From an uncultured Bacteroides sp. (GTDB lineage Bacteria > Bacteroidota > Bacteroidia > Bacteroidales > Bacteroidaceae), in NCBI GenBank assembly GCA_900555635.1, contig USLU01000006.1, positions 73,446-137,445 on the forward strand: 64,000 nt of DNA. The letters run 5' to 3'. Made by a program: the position numbers and the translations under genes. This document shows, in pieces, positions 63,925 through 64,000 of this stretch; within the stretch, counting starts at the first letter, position 1; each line of letters begins with the position of its first letter. The notes under the pieces are model-generated. The model did no database searches. It was not told the origin of the DNA and saw only the letters and a program-made list of their open reading frames with translations.

Positions 63925-63947
63925 ATAAAATCTATCATAAATATGTG

Positions 63948-64000
63948 AGCGGAAAACGAGACTCGAACTCGCGACCCTAACCTTGGCAAGGTTATGCTCT
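63948..64000 (-). tRNA. tRNA-Gly (anticodon GCC), 3' part; 5' end beyond the window
   Basis: On the minus strand the window edge opens in the D arm region (AGAGCATAACC). The anticodon stem TAACC/GGTTA holds loop TTGCCAA with GCC, the T arm is GCGAGTTCGAGTCTCGT, and the acceptor 3' strand is TTTCCGC with discriminator T. CCA is not encoded. Confidence 0.93.

Overview
The window looks like a chromosomal segment of a gut Bacteroides species. The signs are promoters of the TTTG-N19-21-TAnnTTTG type, a SusC/SusD pair, a UpxY/UpxZ-controlled capsular polysaccharide (CPS) locus behind an invertible promoter, a bile salt hydrolase of the Bacteroides secreted type, HU-family proteins and AT-rich intergenic DNA. 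All functional calls are read from the translated sequence and from family knowledge; no database search was run.

Layout. (1) 1-7.2 kb: a two-gene unit of unknown secreted proteins running into uvrB, a convergent AAA-ATPase/PD-(D/E)XK fusion, and an HU-like gene followed by a 30-residue 'smalltalk'-like peptide. (2) 7.3-31.2 kb, minus strand: a 19-gene CPS operon. In transcription order: upxY, upxZ, a wbpB-like 3-dehydrogenase, a 978-residue FAD/Fe-S oxidase, a wbpE-like aminotransferase, a wbpD-like acetyltransferase, a nucleotide-sugar 6-dehydrogenase, Wzx flippase, FemAB/GNAT-like transferase, polysaccharide deacetylase, Wzy polymerase, three GT4 glycosyltransferases, then a wbjBCDEF-wbpL-like block that makes and transfers FucNAc-type sugars and contains the initiating phosphosugar transferase. 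(3) 31.2-33.6 kb: the control region, with leader hairpin, leader ORF and an invertible promoter flanked by 16-bp inverted repeats, then three small genes reading away from the operon and a probable short RNA. (4) 33.7-41 kb: bile salt hydrolase and an addA-addB recombination nuclease pair. (5) 41-53.5 kb: signalling and transport genes, including a response-regulator/kinase fusion, UDP-glucuronate decarboxylase, an IbrA/IbrB-like pair, a chromate-transporter pair whose first gene has an amber stop, an AraC regulator divergent from a FucP-type transporter, a hybrid histidine kinase and a K+ channel. (6) 53.7-64 kb: tRNA-Asp, an aminotransferase, a SusD/SusC pair, yqgE, recR, engB and the 3' part of a tRNA-Gly.

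How the CPS locus appears to work. The promoter inside the invertible segment points away from upxY in this assembly, so the capsule is captured in the OFF state. On inversion it would read through a leader of about 160 nt into upxY, whose NusG-like product should allow elongation through the operon, while UpxZ should block foreign UpxY proteins. The first biosynthetic block should convert UDP-GlcNAc to a 2,3-diacetamido-uronic acid. The WbpB step is known in relatives to reduce 2-oxoglutarate to D-2-hydroxyglutarate, and the FAD/Fe-S oxidase between wbpB and wbpE has the build of a D-2-hydroxyglutarate dehydrogenase (YdiJ type), which would close that cofactor cycle inside the operon. This is the most interesting hypothesis in the window.

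The middle of the CPS operon (about 15-23 kb) is visibly more AT-rich than both flanks, as expected of exchanged serotype-specific genes. No Wza/Wzc-type export genes and no site-specific recombinase are present, so export and promoter inversion must be provided from elsewhere.
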